This document shows positions 29,521 through 39,689 of a DNA stretch of 64,000 bases, in pieces. The stretch lies in assembly GCF_900113445.1 (NCBI RefSeq), contig NZ_FOPJ01000005.1, positions 1 through 64,000 of the forward strand, written 5' to 3'. Position 1 is the stretch's first letter. Each line of letters begins with the position of its first letter. The notes under the pieces were generated by a model that was not told the DNA's origin, ran no database searches, and saw only the letters and a program-made list of their open reading frames with translations. Source of the DNA: Corynebacterium spheniscorum (GTDB lineage: Bacteria; Actinomycetota; Actinomycetes; Mycobacteriales; Mycobacteriaceae). The translations under genes were made by a program, and so were the position numbers.

Positions 29521-29942
29521 GAACAATTCGACCGTGGTGGGGACTCGGCGCTGCCCTTTTAACGCTGCTGATTATTGGCATTCCCACGGATATTATTCCG
29601 AATCCCATGTTCGGCCGCGATGTGCCGGTGCGTCCCTGGGAGCTGCCGGTGCTGCTGGCAACAGCAGTTCTGACCGGAATGTATTTCTCCTTGCATCAGG
29701 AAAAAATTGCGCCGGTGATGGGTGGTAGTTCCTTGGCGCTTTTTGCGGTGGCATGCCCGGTGTGCAACAAAGTTGTGCTCTTAGCGTTGGGGAGTTCTGG
29801 GGCGCTCGGGATTTGGCAGCCGCTGCAGCCCTACTTGGCTGGGGTGTCTTTGCTGCTCTTGGCGGCTGCGGTGGGGTGGGCGTGGCGAAACCCGTGCACA
29901 GAAAAATGCGGCGTACCGGAGCACGCCGCATTGGAGGAATGA
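29517..29942 (+). CDS. four-TM membrane protein with CPVCNK motif
   Basis: This 141-residue protein is predicted to have four membrane helices (about 9-27, 42-60, 70-95, 103-122). A CPVCNKVVLLALG motif lies at the start of the third helix, and a second cysteine pair (CTEKC) near the C-terminus. The CxxC could be redox-active or metal-binding, but no family name is certain. Its ATG overlaps the helD stop (ATGA), indicating translational coupling. The 3' end of the coding sequence also contains the terminator of the convergent usp gene. Confidence 0.8.
   Translation: MRTIRPWWGLGAALLTLLIIGIPTDIIPNPMFGRDVPVRPWELPVLLATAVLTGMYFSLHQEKIAPVMGGSSLALFAVACPVCNKVVLLALGSSGALGIWQPLQPYLAGVSLLLLAAAVGWAWRNPCTEKCGVPEHAALEE
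29900..29932 (-). terminator. terminator of usp gene, embedded in the opposing CDS
   Basis: On the minus strand AATGCGGCGT (29932-29923) pairs perfectly with ACGCCGCATT (29914-29905), followed by TTTT-C (29904-29900). It begins 11 bases after the stop of the universal stress gene and lies entirely within the last codons of the convergent membrane protein gene. Confidence 0.85.
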
Positions 29943-30386
29943 TTAGTTCACGGTGTGAACGATCATGACGTCGCAGTCGGATTGGCGGGCGACATCGGCC
30001 GGCACGGAGCCGAGCAGGCGGCCAGTTAAGGAGTTAATGCCGCGGTTACCGACGACCAGGAGGTCGGCTTTGGTGTCATTAACGATGTCCATCAGAGCAG
30101 AGACCGGGGTGCCGGGGCGAATCGCGGTTTCGACCTTAATATCGCCGAATTGGCGGGCGTGATCAGATGCGGCTGCCAGGTTCTTCTGTGCGGTGTCATC
30201 GCCAAGGATGGTGACAGAGTCCTGGCGAAGCGTGGTGGAGGCTTCTTCCTTGCTCTCATAATAAGCGCAGCCAATGATGAGCTTGGCATCAAAAGCAGCT
30301 GCCATGCGGGCAGCACGCTCAACGGCAAGCATTGAAGACTTTGAGCCGTCGGTTCCGACGACGATCGTGTTGTAGTTGTCGTTCAT
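29943..30386 (-). CDS. universal stress protein (UspA family)
   Basis: This 147-residue single-domain Usp begins NTIVVGTDGSKSS and has the ATP-type nucleotide loop GNRGINSLTGRLLGSVPADVARQ, matching the G-2X-G-9X-G(S/T) pattern of ATP-binding members. The ATG at 30386 has a GGAAGG site five bases upstream; a GTG at 30392 is also in frame. It is a paralog of the next gene upstream. Stress or starvation roles are known for the family; nothing here identifies the signal. Confidence 0.9.
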   Translation of the reverse strand: MNDNYNTIVVGTDGSKSSMLAVERAARMAAAFDAKLIIGCAYYESKEEASTTLRQDSVTILGDDTAQKNLAAASDHARQFGDIKVETAIRPGTPVSALMDIVNDTKADLLVVGNRGINSLTGRLLGSVPADVARQSDCDVMIVHTVN

Positions 30387-30449
30387 GAGCACCTTCCACG
30401 GTGAGCAAAAGTTGGTTTATCCGCGTCCCAGTGTAACAACGCTTGGGCT

Positions 30450-30911
30450 TTAGCGAGGGGCATTATCAGTGTGAACGATCATGACGTCCACCGAGGCTTT
30501 GCGCAGCACCCCACTGGGGACATTGCCAAAGACCCGACCGCTTAATGAGTGTACGCCCCGATTACCCACCACTAAGAGGTCAGCATTAGTTTCTTGTAGT
30601 GCATCCACCAACACCTCAATTGGGCTACCCGATCGGGGGTAAAGCGCAATCTTCTCGTCATCTAAACCCTCATCGATGGCGACCCCGCGGGCCTCATCGA
30701 GGTATTCGCGAGCAGTATCCTCACTGACCACCGGGAAGGCCGAATGCTCCGCCTTCGGGGAGCTGAGCACGGAACCAGAGGATTGGAAATAGGCGCAGAC
30801 GATCCCCAGATCCGCCCCATAGGTGGCGGCGAGTTCAGCAGCTGTGCGCACCGCGGATAGAGAGGACAAGGAACCATCGGTACCTACCACGACCATGGAA
30901 TATTTGGCCAT
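30450..30911 (-). CDS. universal stress protein (UspA family), second copy
   Basis: This 153-residue Usp (from ATG 30911; ATG 30923 also in frame) begins AKYSMVVVGTDGSLSSL and has the ATP loop GNRGVHSLSGRVFGNVPSGVLRKA. It shares end-to-end similarity with 29943-30386 and both end with a DVMIVHT motif, so the two are a tandem duplication on the same strand, 63 bases apart. A strong separate ribosome binding site for either start is not obvious. Confidence 0.9.
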   Translation of the reverse strand: MAKYSMVVVGTDGSLSSLSAVRTAAELAATYGADLGIVCAYFQSSGSVLSSPKAEHSAFPVVSEDTAREYLDEARGVAIDEGLDDEKIALYPRSGSPIEVLVDALQETNADLLVVGNRGVHSLSGRVFGNVPSGVLRKASVDVMIVHTDNAPR

Positions 30912-30991
30912 GAGAGTATTCATCTCTTTTCTACAAGTAGCTTAATGCTGGCACCCGAGTATAAACCGATAATTGCAGGAATAGAAAGAAT

Positions 30992-31035
30992 AGTGACGGT
31001 CACAAGAGATTCATAAACTCGTGGTGGCCGTCACT
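30992..31035 (-). terminator. uvrB terminator candidate
   Basis: On the minus strand AGTGACGGCCACCAC (31035-31021) pairs imperfectly with GTGACCGTCACT (31003-30992), followed by ATTCTTTCTATTCC. The stem touches the uvrB stop codon region. Confidence 0.65.
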
Positions 31036-33126
31036 TTATAGGCCAGCTTCTTTCATTCCTCGGAATTCCTTTTTGAGGTCCATAATCTCATCGCGCAGCC
31101 GGCCAGCGAGCTCGAACTTCAGCTCCTTCGCGGCTGCCCGCATCTGCTCCGTAAGATCATCAATGAGCTTTTGGACCTGCTCAACGGGCATATCCTTGGT
31201 GTCGCCCAAGCCTGCTGCCACGACCTCTTCCCCACCGCGGCCCTCACCATTATTCTCATAAACCTGATCCAGAATATCGGCGATTTTCTTGCGCAAGGGC
31301 TGGGGATCCACCCCATGTTCTTTGTTATAGGCAATTTGCTTCGCGCGGCGGCGTTCGGTTTCATCCAAAGCGAATTGCATGGAATCCGTGACTTTATCGG
31401 CATACATTATGACTTCGCCAGAAACGTTACGGGCAGCACGACCAATTGTCTGGATTAAGGAACGTTCACTACGCAGGAAGCCTTCCTTATCCGCATCAAG
31501 GATCGCCACCAAGGACACCTCCGGCAAATCCAGGCCCTCACGCAGCAGGTTAATGCCCACCAACACATCGAACTCACCAAGGCGGAGCTGACGCAGTAGC
31601 TCCACGCGCTGCAGGGTGTCGATATCGGAGTGCAGGTAGCGCACCTTCACGCCATTTTCTAGCAGGTAGTCGGTGAGATCCTCGGCCATCTTCTTGGTCA
31701 AGGTGGTGACCAAGACGCGCTCATTCTTCTTCGTGCGTTGGCGAATCTCCTCAATGAGATCATCGATTTGCCCCTTGGTGGGGCGCACATCAATCTTGGG
31801 GTCTAATAGCCCAGTGGGGCGAATGACCTGTTCCACGTATTCGCCGCCAGCGGCAGCCATCTCATAGTCCCCGGGGGTGGCGGACATATAGACGGTTTGA
31901 CCGACGCGGTCTTCGAATTCTTCCCACGTCAGGGGTCGGTTATCCAACGCGGAGGGTAAGCGGAAGCCGAACTCTACGAGGTTGCGCTTTCGCGACATAT
32001 CGCCTTCGTACATGCCGCCTATCTGTGGGACGGTGACGTGGGATTCGTCAATAATCAGCAGGAAGTCTTCGGGGAAATAGTCAATCAAGGTCGCCGGTGC
32101 GGAACCTGCTTCGCGGCCATCAATATGGCGAGAGTAGTTCTCAATCCCGGAGCAGAAGCCGACCTGCTGGATCATCTCCAGGTCATATTCGGTGCGCATC
32201 CGAAGGCGCTGGGCTTCCAGGAGTTTCCCGCGGTTTTCTAGGGATGCGAGGCGGTCAGCGAGTTCTTCCTTAATGGCGGCAACCGCTTTTTCCATGCGCT
32301 CCGGGCCGGCAACATAGTGCGTTGCGGGGAAGATCCTCAGCTCATCGACCTCGCGGATCACATCGCCGGTCAGTGGGTGAATGTAGTAGAGGGAGTCCAC
32401 CTCATCGCCGAAGAATTCCACGCGCACCGCAAGTTCCTCATAGGCCGGGATAATGTCCACGGTATCGCCCTTAACGCGGAAAGCGCCGCGGGTAAAAGCC
32501 ATGTCATTGCGGTCATATTGGATATCCACCAGCAGGCGGAGGAAACGATCGCGCTCCACTTCCTCGCCGACCCGCAACACAACGGAGCGATCCAAATAAG
32601 ACTGCGGGGTGCCCAGGCCATAGATACAAGACACGGAGCTAACCACCACCACGTCGCGGCGAGAGAGCAACGCTGAGGTGGCGGAGTGCCTCAGGCGCTC
32701 CACATCCTCATTAATGGAGGAGTCCTTTTCAATATAAGTATCGGTTTGCGCGATATAGGCTTCGGGTTGGTAATAGTCGTAATAACTAACGAAGTACTCC
32801 ACCGCGTTATTGGGCAAGAGTTGGCGTAACTCATTAGCGAGCTGCGCGGCCAAGGTTTTATTCGGGGCCATCACCAAGGTGGGGCGCTGTTGCTTCTCAA
32901 TCAACCACGCCGCGGTGGCGGACTTACCGGTACCAGTGGCACCGAGTAGCACCACATCCCTTTCCCCGCGTGATAAGCGTTCATCCAGCTCCCGGATGGC
33001 AGTGGGCTGGTCACCTGCGGGTTCATAATCCGAGATGACTTCGAACTCACCGCTTTTGCGTTCCACTTCGCCCACGGGACGAAACTCGGAGTGAGAAAGG
33101 ACTGGTTGTTCCGCTGCAAAAGCCAT
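31036..33126 (-). CDS. uvrB: UvrB, excinuclease ABC subunit B
   Basis: UvrB verifies DNA damage delivered by UvrA and recruits UvrC. The 696-residue protein from the ATG at 33126 has Walker [14 protein letters not shown] (about residue 49), the beta-hairpin segment [23 protein letters not shown], the helicase motif LIIDESHV, motif V/VI ([20 protein letters not shown]) and the C-terminal UVR domain that contacts UvrC. An in-frame upstream extension to 33156 lacks family similarity. It follows the permease gene by 10 bases, so it is probably co-transcribed with it. Confidence 0.97.
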   Translation of the reverse strand: MAFAAEQPVLSHSEFRPVGEVERKSGEFEVISDYEPAGDQPTAIRELDERLSRGERDVVLLGATGTGKSATAAWLIEKQQRPTLVMAPNKTLAAQLANELRQLLPNNAVEYFVSYYDYYQPEAYIAQTDTYIEKDSSINEDVERLRHSATSALLSRRDVVVVSSVSCIYGLGTPQSYLDRSVVLRVGEEVERDRFLRLLVDIQYDRNDMAFTRGAFRVKGDTVDIIPAYEELAVRVEFFGDEVDSLYYIHPLTGDVIREVDELRIFPATHYVAGPERMEKAVAAIKEELADRLASLENRGKLLEAQRLRMRTEYDLEMIQQVGFCSGIENYSRHIDGREAGSAPATLIDYFPEDFLLIIDESHVTVPQIGGMYEGDMSRKRNLVEFGFRLPSALDNRPLTWEEFEDRVGQTVYMSATPGDYEMAAAGGEYVEQVIRPTGLLDPKIDVRPTKGQIDDLIEEIRQRTKKNERVLVTTLTKKMAEDLTDYLLENGVKVRYLHSDIDTLQRVELLRQLRLGEFDVLVGINLLREGLDLPEVSLVAILDADKEGFLRSERSLIQTIGRAARNVSGEVIMYADKVTDSMQFALDETERRRAKQIAYNKEHGVDPQPLRKKIADILDQVYENNGEGRGGEEVVAAGLGDTKDMPVEQVQKLIDDLTEQMRAAAKELKFELAGRLRDEIMDLKKEFRGMKEAGL

Positions 33127-33136
33127 ATAGGCCAGC

Positions 33137-33994
33137 TTAGTTAAGGAGCAGCGCACCTACCACAGCGCTCATCACCATGGTGACCAGGAATACCAATGGG
33201 GCGAACCTTAAGGCGAAACGCTTGCCGAAAATCGCGGCATGCAAGGCCATGAGTTTGAGGTCAACCATGGGGCCCACCACCAAGAAAGCCAGCTGAGCAC
33301 TGGGCGGCACGTGGAAGGAGGCTGCGACGAAAGCATCCGCCTCTGAGCACATGCTCATAACAAAGGCCAGTGCGCCCATGAGGAAGAAGGAGTAGTCCCC
33401 TCCTACCCCGGCGAAAAGCTTCACGAAGGCTGCGACTGCGGCACCCCACACCAAAATGCTGGCGGCATCGACAAAGTCGTGGATCACGGTGGCCGAAAAG
33501 GAACCGTGGTGGTGCACCTTAGTGGCCGGGATCGGTGGGTGCCATAGCCAAGCAATAATGATGGCGGCTAAAAAGCTGGCGATGAAGCGTGCGGCAACCA
33601 TGCGGGCATCGAAGGCAACGGCAGTAGCAACCAAAACCACGGGGTTAATGGCAGGGGCGGCGAGCATGAAGGCATAGCCGACCGCCGGTTTCAGGCCACG
33701 ATTAATGAGTGAGCGGGTCAGCGGTACTGCAGCGCATTCGCAGGTGGGTAGAAAGAAGCCAGCCGCCGCACCCAGTGGCACCCAACGGATTCGGCTCAGG
33801 TCCAGCTTGATCTGCGAAACAATGGCCGAAAGCACGGTGCCCAGCAGGAGGAATGGAAGTGCTTGGACCACCAGGGCCATCCAGGTGGTGAAGAATTCCG
33901 AGCGCGTATGCAAAGGTGCGCCGAAAAGTCCGAGATTTAAGGTAGCCCCGCCGATGAGAACCAAAGCGATGGCGGGGAGGACGCGAGGGTTCAT
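33137..33994 (-). CDS. DUF318/UPF0718-family permease
   Basis: This 285-residue integral membrane protein has about eight helices and belongs to the YraQ/ArsP-like permease family. Hallmarks are [19 protein letters not shown] (paired cysteines) and the repeated [13 protein letters not shown] and [15 protein letters not shown]. Family members export arsenicals or handle metals or sulfur; the substrate here is unknown. Its ATG overlaps the stop of the TIGR03943 gene (ATGA). The pair is a common two-gene module and could be zinc-related, but no Zur box was seen. Confidence 0.88.
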   Translation of the reverse strand: MNPRVLPAIALVLIGGATLNLGLFGAPLHTRSEFFTTWMALVVQALPFLLLGTVLSAIVSQIKLDLSRIRWVPLGAAAGFFLPTCECAAVPLTRSLINRGLKPAVGYAFMLAAPAINPVVLVATAVAFDARMVAARFIASFLAAIIIAWLWHPPIPATKVHHHGSFSATVIHDFVDAASILVWGAAVAAFVKLFAGVGGDYSFFLMGALAFVMSMCSEADAFVAASFHVPPSAQLAFLVVGPMVDLKLMALHAAIFGKRFALRFAPLVFLVTMVMSAVVGALLLN

Positions 33995-34578
33995 AGATAG
34001 GGTCTTGCTGGCTCCGGGATCTGCTGGTAGCTGTGGATATTGAGGGTGGGTGGATCAGTTTCTTCACCGAGGATGCCGGTGACTTTCACCCAGCCATCAG
34101 GTAGTTCAGTGTTCACCCGAATGGAATAGGTCACGGCGTCCGCCGCGCAGCACACAATCTTGAGGCGATGCAGGTAGCCTTCGGAGGACACACCAATCAT
34201 GGTGACCTCAGCGCCGGCGAATTCTTCGCGGTCACCAAAATAAAAGCGGTTACGGAATTCCTCTACCGTCATCTCTTGGTCAGGGTCAATCGGTGGGAAG
34301 CTCAAACGCGCGTGCGTGTGGGGAGCTTCTGCGGGTGCGCTGGGCATGAGCGGGCCAGGGGCAACCAACAACATAATGAGAATCAGCACGAGCAGGCCCC
34401 AGCCGCTGCCCTGATGGGCGGGCTCCCGAAGCGCCAGCACACCAAGTACCACCAGCACTACCCCGCTTAGGGCAATCGGCCAGCCGAGCGCAACCCAACG
34501 AGAGTACACCCCGGTGATCCAAATGCCCAGGAAGCTTAGTCCTAGGCAGATCGCTAGGAAAGGATCACGGTAGCTCAT
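33991..34578 (-). CDS. TIGR03943-family membrane protein (permease partner)
   Basis: This 195-residue protein has two to three N-terminal membrane helices (about 5-26, 29-48, 58-75) and a C-terminal soluble domain with FYFGDREEFAGAEVTMIGVSS and VCCAADAVTYSI. The CCAAD motif is diagnostic of the TIGR03943/YcgQ family, usually encoded next to a DUF318 permease, as here. It overlaps coaE by 14 bases and the permease by 4, so all four genes from coaE to uvrB look co-transcribed. Substrate unknown. Confidence 0.85.
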   Translation of the reverse strand: MSYRDPFLAICLGLSFLGIWITGVYSRWVALGWPIALSGVVLVVLGVLALREPAHQGSGWGLLVLILIMLLVAPGPLMPSAPAEAPHTHARLSFPPIDPDQEMTVEEFRNRFYFGDREEFAGAEVTMIGVSSEGYLHRLKIVCCAADAVTYSIRVNTELPDGWVKVTGILGEETDPPTLNIHSYQQIPEPARPYL

Positions 34579-35149
34579 TGATTTTGGCGACGGCTGCTTC
34601 TACTTGGGGGATGAGATCCTCGGGGGCACCATTGTTATCGATAATGATGTCCGCAGCTGCGCGGCGTACCTCATCAGGGATTTGGGCAGCGATGCGGCGG
34701 CGAGCATCTTCTTCCCCGATGCCGCGGCCGGCTAACCTTTTCACCCTGGTTTCTGGGTCCACATCCACCACAATGACTAAGTCCATGTCGTGGTGGAGGT
34801 CATTATCTACAAGTAGCGGCATATCGTAGACAACATCGCCTGGTGCTGCTGCGATGCGTTTTTGGGTTTCCTCGTGGATACGCGGATGCGTGATGGAGTT
34901 TAAGAGCTCAGTATGTTCTTTGTCGATAAACGCGCGGGCGGCGAGTTCACCGCGGTTGAGCGAACCGTCAGGCAGCAGGATACCGCTCCCGAAGATCTCG
35001 GAAAGCTCCTGCAAAGCAGGCGAACCTGGGGCGACAATATCGCGGGCAATAGCGTCGGCATCAATAACGTGAAAACCACGGTCACCCAACATGCGGGCAA
35101 CCGTGGTCTTACCGGATCCAATTCCACCAGTCAGACCAATTAAGCGCAT
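34565..35149 (-). CDS. coaE: dephospho-CoA kinase
   Basis: This enzyme catalyses the final step of coenzyme A synthesis, phosphorylating the 3'-hydroxyl of dephospho-CoA. The 194-residue P-loop protein has GLTGGIGSGKTTVARML (residues 5-21), DADAIARDIV as the CoA-binding aspartate region, YDMPLLVDN and the lid region RRIAAQIPDEVRR. Its stop overlaps the downstream TIGR03943 start. ptsG ends 21 bases upstream on the same strand. Confidence 0.96.
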   Translation of the reverse strand: MRLIGLTGGIGSGKTTVARMLGDRGFHVIDADAIARDIVAPGSPALQELSEIFGSGILLPDGSLNRGELAARAFIDKEHTELLNSITHPRIHEETQKRIAAAPGDVVYDMPLLVDNDLHHDMDLVIVVDVDPETRVKRLAGRGIGEEDARRRIAAQIPDEVRRAAADIIIDNNGAPEDLIPQVEAAVAKINELP

Positions 35150-35170
35150 GGTCTTGACTGTAGTGCGGGA

Positions 35171-37129
35171 TTAGTCCTGTGCGCTAACAGTGATGATATC
35201 GCCTTGCTCGGCGACAGTGCCGCCAGTGGTAGCGACAACATCAGCGAACTTCGCGGTATTGGTGACCACCACGGGGGTGATCGGGTTATAGCCGCGCTCG
35301 CGGATCAGGTCAGTGTTGAAGCTGATCAGCTTGTCACCCTTGGCAACATGCTGGCGGCGTTCAACGTGAACCTCGAAGCCTTCGGCGTTCATCTGGACGG
35401 TGTCCAGGCCAACGTGCACCAGCAGCTCCACACCATTGTCCAAGCGCAGGCCAACAGCGTGGCCGGACTTCTGTACGGTGAGAACAGTGGCATCAGCCGG
35501 GGCATAAACGGTGTCGCCGGTGGGTTCGATGGCCACACCCTTGCCGAGCTTAGCGCCAGCGAAGATGGGGTCCGGAACCTCAGAAAGCGGAACCACACGG
35601 CCGGCGAGCGGAGCGCCGATGGTGGTCACAGCACCCGAAACCAGGGCCGGCTTCGGGGCGGGAGCAGCTTCTTCGACGACAGGTGCTTCAGCAGCACCGT
35701 TCTCAGCGGCGAGGCTGGCCAGAACTTCAGCCTTCTCTTCCTTCGAGCGGTAGTCGAAGAAGAGCACCAGCAGCATGGAGGTCAGGAAGGCAGCGCCAAT
35801 GGAGATGGCGTAGCCCGGAATCGGGTCCATGGCGGGGATGGTCAGCAGGGAGGTGAAGACGAAGGCATAGGCCTTGATCTTGAACATGCCGGCGAGGATG
35901 CCGCCGACCAAGCAGCCCGGGATCAGGCGGAAGTAGGTCTTCTTGAAGCGGAGCAGAACGCCGTAGAGGGAGGGCTCGGAAATACCGCCCAGCAGGCCGG
36001 CGAGCATACCGCCCAGGGAGACCTGGCGCATGGCCTTGTTCTTTTCCTTGATGGAAAGGATCATGACGCCGGTGACCAGACCGAAGCAGGCGAAGTTCCA
36101 GGTACCCATGGGGCCCTGAATGAAGTCGTAGCCGAGGGTGGAGATGTTCTGGATCATGATGGCGTTCAAGGGCCAGTGCAGACCCAGCGGCACCAAGAAG
36201 GGGTACAGCAGCGGAACCAGGATGGAGAGGATGAAGGGCGAGAAGTTATTCACCGTATCCAGCAGGGTGGAGATACCATTGCCCACGCCGATACCGAAGG
36301 GACCGAGCAAGAAGGCGGTAGCCGGGATCATCACTAAGAGGGAGATGAAGGGTACGAACACCATCTGGACGGATTCGGGGATGATCTTCTTCAGGCCCTT
36401 TTCGACCCAGAAGAGACCAACAGCGGCGATCAGCGGCGGGAAGACCTGGCCGGCATAGCCGTTGATGATCATCGGCAGACCGAAGACCATCACCTTGTCG
36501 CCTTGTTCACCCAAAGCCAAGAACTCTGGGGTCAGCAGGGCTGCCGGGATAGCGGCGCCCACCCATTCATTCGCGCCGAGCTTACGGGCAGCGGTTGCAC
36601 CCACCATGATCGGCAGGAAGTAGAACACACTGCGCCACATGGCGTGCATGAATTGGAAGGTGGGGGGTTGTTCTTCCGCTCGGAAGTCCTGGATGCCGAA
36701 GGTATCGAAGAGCACCAACAGGGTGATGATCAGCGATGCGCCCAGCAGGGCCCAAAGAATGGGGCGGAAGGTGTCGGACAGCACCTCGAAGCAATAGTCC
36801 ACCGCGGAGTACTTGCCGCGGACACCGCCGTAGTCCTTGCCACCGGATTTCTTCTCGGCATCGCCGAAGCCGGCCATTTCCGGAAGGTTGAGGATGTCCT
36901 GGTAATAGTTCGCGACCGAACCACCCATAACAACCTGCATGCCGGTGCTGCCCTGAGGGACGACACCGAGCACCTTGGGGTCAGCATCCAGGGCTGCTTG
37001 ATCAACCTTGGATTGGTCCACCAGCTGGAAGCGGAGGCGGGTGGCACAGTGAGTCATCTGATCGATGTTCTCACGGCCACCGAGACAGTCCACAATGTGC
37101 TGTGCGGTCGTCTTGGTTATAGACGCCAT
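35171..37129 (-). CDS. ptsG: PTS glucose-type permease EIIBCA
   Basis: This 652-residue phosphotransferase permease has domains in the order B-C-A. The EIIB phosphocysteine is C28 in THCATRLRF. EIIC spans about residues 110-460 with conserved GATAARKLGANEW and GGISEPSLYGVLLRFK. The EIIA domain carries the active histidine in LLVHVGLDTV (about residue 570). It imports sugar while phosphorylating it from HPr. From memory the sequence closely follows C. glutamicum PtsG, also located between rpsA and coaE; sucrose PtsS is the alternative and is less similar. The start at 37129 has an AAAGG site. No sugar hydrolase gene is adjacent. Confidence 0.88.
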   Translation of the reverse strand: MASITKTTAQHIVDCLGGRENIDQMTHCATRLRFQLVDQSKVDQAALDADPKVLGVVPQGSTGMQVVMGGSVANYYQDILNLPEMAGFGDAEKKSGGKDYGGVRGKYSAVDYCFEVLSDTFRPILWALLGASLIITLLVLFDTFGIQDFRAEEQPPTFQFMHAMWRSVFYFLPIMVGATAARKLGANEWVGAAIPAALLTPEFLALGEQGDKVMVFGLPMIINGYAGQVFPPLIAAVGLFWVEKGLKKIIPESVQMVFVPFISLLVMIPATAFLLGPFGIGVGNGISTLLDTVNNFSPFILSILVPLLYPFLVPLGLHWPLNAIMIQNISTLGYDFIQGPMGTWNFACFGLVTGVMILSIKEKNKAMRQVSLGGMLAGLLGGISEPSLYGVLLRFKKTYFRLIPGCLVGGILAGMFKIKAYAFVFTSLLTIPAMDPIPGYAISIGAAFLTSMLLVLFFDYRSKEEKAEVLASLAAENGAAEAPVVEEAAPAPKPALVSGAVTTIGAPLAGRVVPLSEVPDPIFAGAKLGKGVAIEPTGDTVYAPADATVLTVQKSGHAVGLRLDNGVELLVHVGLDTVQMNAEGFEVHVERRQHVAKGDKLISFNTDLIRERGYNPITPVVVTNTAKFADVVATTGGTVAEQGDIITVSAQD

Positions 37130-37300
37130 AGAGGGAAACCTTTCTGCAACGACTCCGAAGAGTCCTCGTATTGTGCGAACGCGCACGTTGTCCCCAATAC
37201 TAGGCCTAAACCCACACTTTCACAGCCCCAAACAGACATGTTTAGTGTTACATTTCCCTAAGGTGGCCTTACAATAACACAGATTCGGACATCCGAAACC
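37130..37300 (-). promoter_or_regulatory. ptsG upstream region
   Basis: This 170-base region between rpsA's terminator and ptsG holds several inverted repeats on the minus strand: AAACA-TGTC-TGTTT near 37240, GTGCG-CGTT-CGCAC (37190-37177) and GACTC-TTCG-GAGTC (37165-37152). A TTGTAA ... TAACAC promoter pair near 37275-37248 is possible. They could bind sugar regulators or form leader RNA hairpins. No perfect TGTGA-N6-TCACA (GlxR type) site was found. Confidence 0.4.
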
Positions 37301-37328
37301 AAAAAATGCTCCCCGAAGGGAGCATTTT
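37301..37328 (-). terminator. rpsA terminator
   Basis: On the minus strand AAAATGCTCCC (37328-37318) and GGGAGCATTTT (37313-37303) form an 11-bp stem capped by a TTCG tetraloop and followed by T's. It lies 11 bases beyond the rpsA stop. Confidence 0.93.
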
Positions 37329-37339
37329 AAAGGTGGCTT

Positions 37340-38794
<1,455 letters not shown>

Positions 38795-38999
38795 ATATTC
38801 TGGTGCTCCGAAGCAGGAGATGTGGAAGGTTGTTGTGCGTGTCATTCTCGGGTAATCCCGTCTCTTCCGGGCCGATCCCGCTGGTAGCTTAACTGTTGGC
38901 CCTCCTGCATTGACCATCAGAGCCCACCAGCACAGATACGCTTTGCTCACGCTACCACCCCCCTTATTCCCAGGCAAGCTCCTTCGGAAAGGTTTTCAC

Positions 39000-39689
39000 T
39001 TGAACCCACACTCCGCCGCTAACCAATACTGGTGGGATATCGATGCCGAACGCTATCACCGTGAACATGCCCGCTATTTAGAGGGCTTTCATTGGTCCCC
39101 AGAAATGCTCACTGAACAGGAACTTCAACTACTTGGGGAGATCAATGGGCGCTACCTAGAACTCGGCTGCGGTTCAGCTCCCTGCGGGGGTTGGGTGCGC
39201 AATCAAGGTGGAGAAGTCATCGGTATCGATATTTCGATGGAAATGCTCCGCCGCGCCGACATCCCGCGGGTCCACGGTGATGCCTTATCACTCCCCTTCC
39301 GGGATCAAGCTTTTGACACCACCTTCTCGGTTTTCGGGGCGATCCCCTTCGTCGAAGATCTCCCGAGCCTCTTCGCTGAGGTTCGTCGCGTGACCCGCGG
39401 GAAATTCATTTACTCCGTCACCCACCCCATGCGGTGGATCTTCCCGGATGATCCAGAATGCCTGGAAGCCTGCATCCCTTATTTTGAGCATGCCTATATA
39501 GAAGGCACTACTTATGCTGAGTTTCAGCACACCATCGGAGACCACGTGCGTGGTTTAGTCTCCGCGGGTTTCCGTCTCGAGGATGTTATCGAGCCGGAGT
39601 GGCCGGAGGATCTGCACGACACTTGGGGACAGTGGTCCCCCAAGCGCGGCAAAATTTTCCCGGGCACGGCGATTTTCGTGGCCTCCTAG
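39000..39689 (+). CDS. class I SAM-dependent methyltransferase
   Basis: This 229-residue methyltransferase has the SAM motif I in YLELGCGSAPCGGWV, an acidic motif II in VIGIDIS, and the Methyltransf_11-type DALSLPFRDQAFDTTFSVFGAIPFVED. The substrate is unknown. I set the start at a TTG (39000), where GGAAAGG lies seven bases upstream; a GTG/ATG-type start at 38910 would overlap the divergent rpsA control region. Its stop shares the tetramer CTAG (39686-39689) with the convergent polA stop. Confidence 0.88.
   Translation: MNPHSAANQYWWDIDAERYHREHARYLEGFHWSPEMLTEQELQLLGEINGRYLELGCGSAPCGGWVRNQGGEVIGIDISMEMLRRADIPRVHGDALSLPFRDQAFDTTFSVFGAIPFVEDLPSLFAEVRRVTRGKFIYSVTHPMRWIFPDDPECLEACIPYFEHAYIEGTTYAEFQHTIGDHVRGLVSAGFRLEDVIEPEWPEDLHDTWGQWSPKRGKIFPGTAIFVAS

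Noticed and set aside
35204..36337. + strand ORF (377 codons) opposite ptsG
   Set aside because: Antisense shadow with biased Gly/Glu/His/Gln composition; ptsG is intact.
35171..37129. Sucrose PTS permease (ptsS/scrA) instead of glucose ptsG
   Set aside because: The B-C-A layout fits both, but the N-terminal THCATRLRFQ sequence, EIIC details and the rpsA-coaE location match what I recall of C. glutamicum PtsG. No sucrose hydrolase gene is adjacent.
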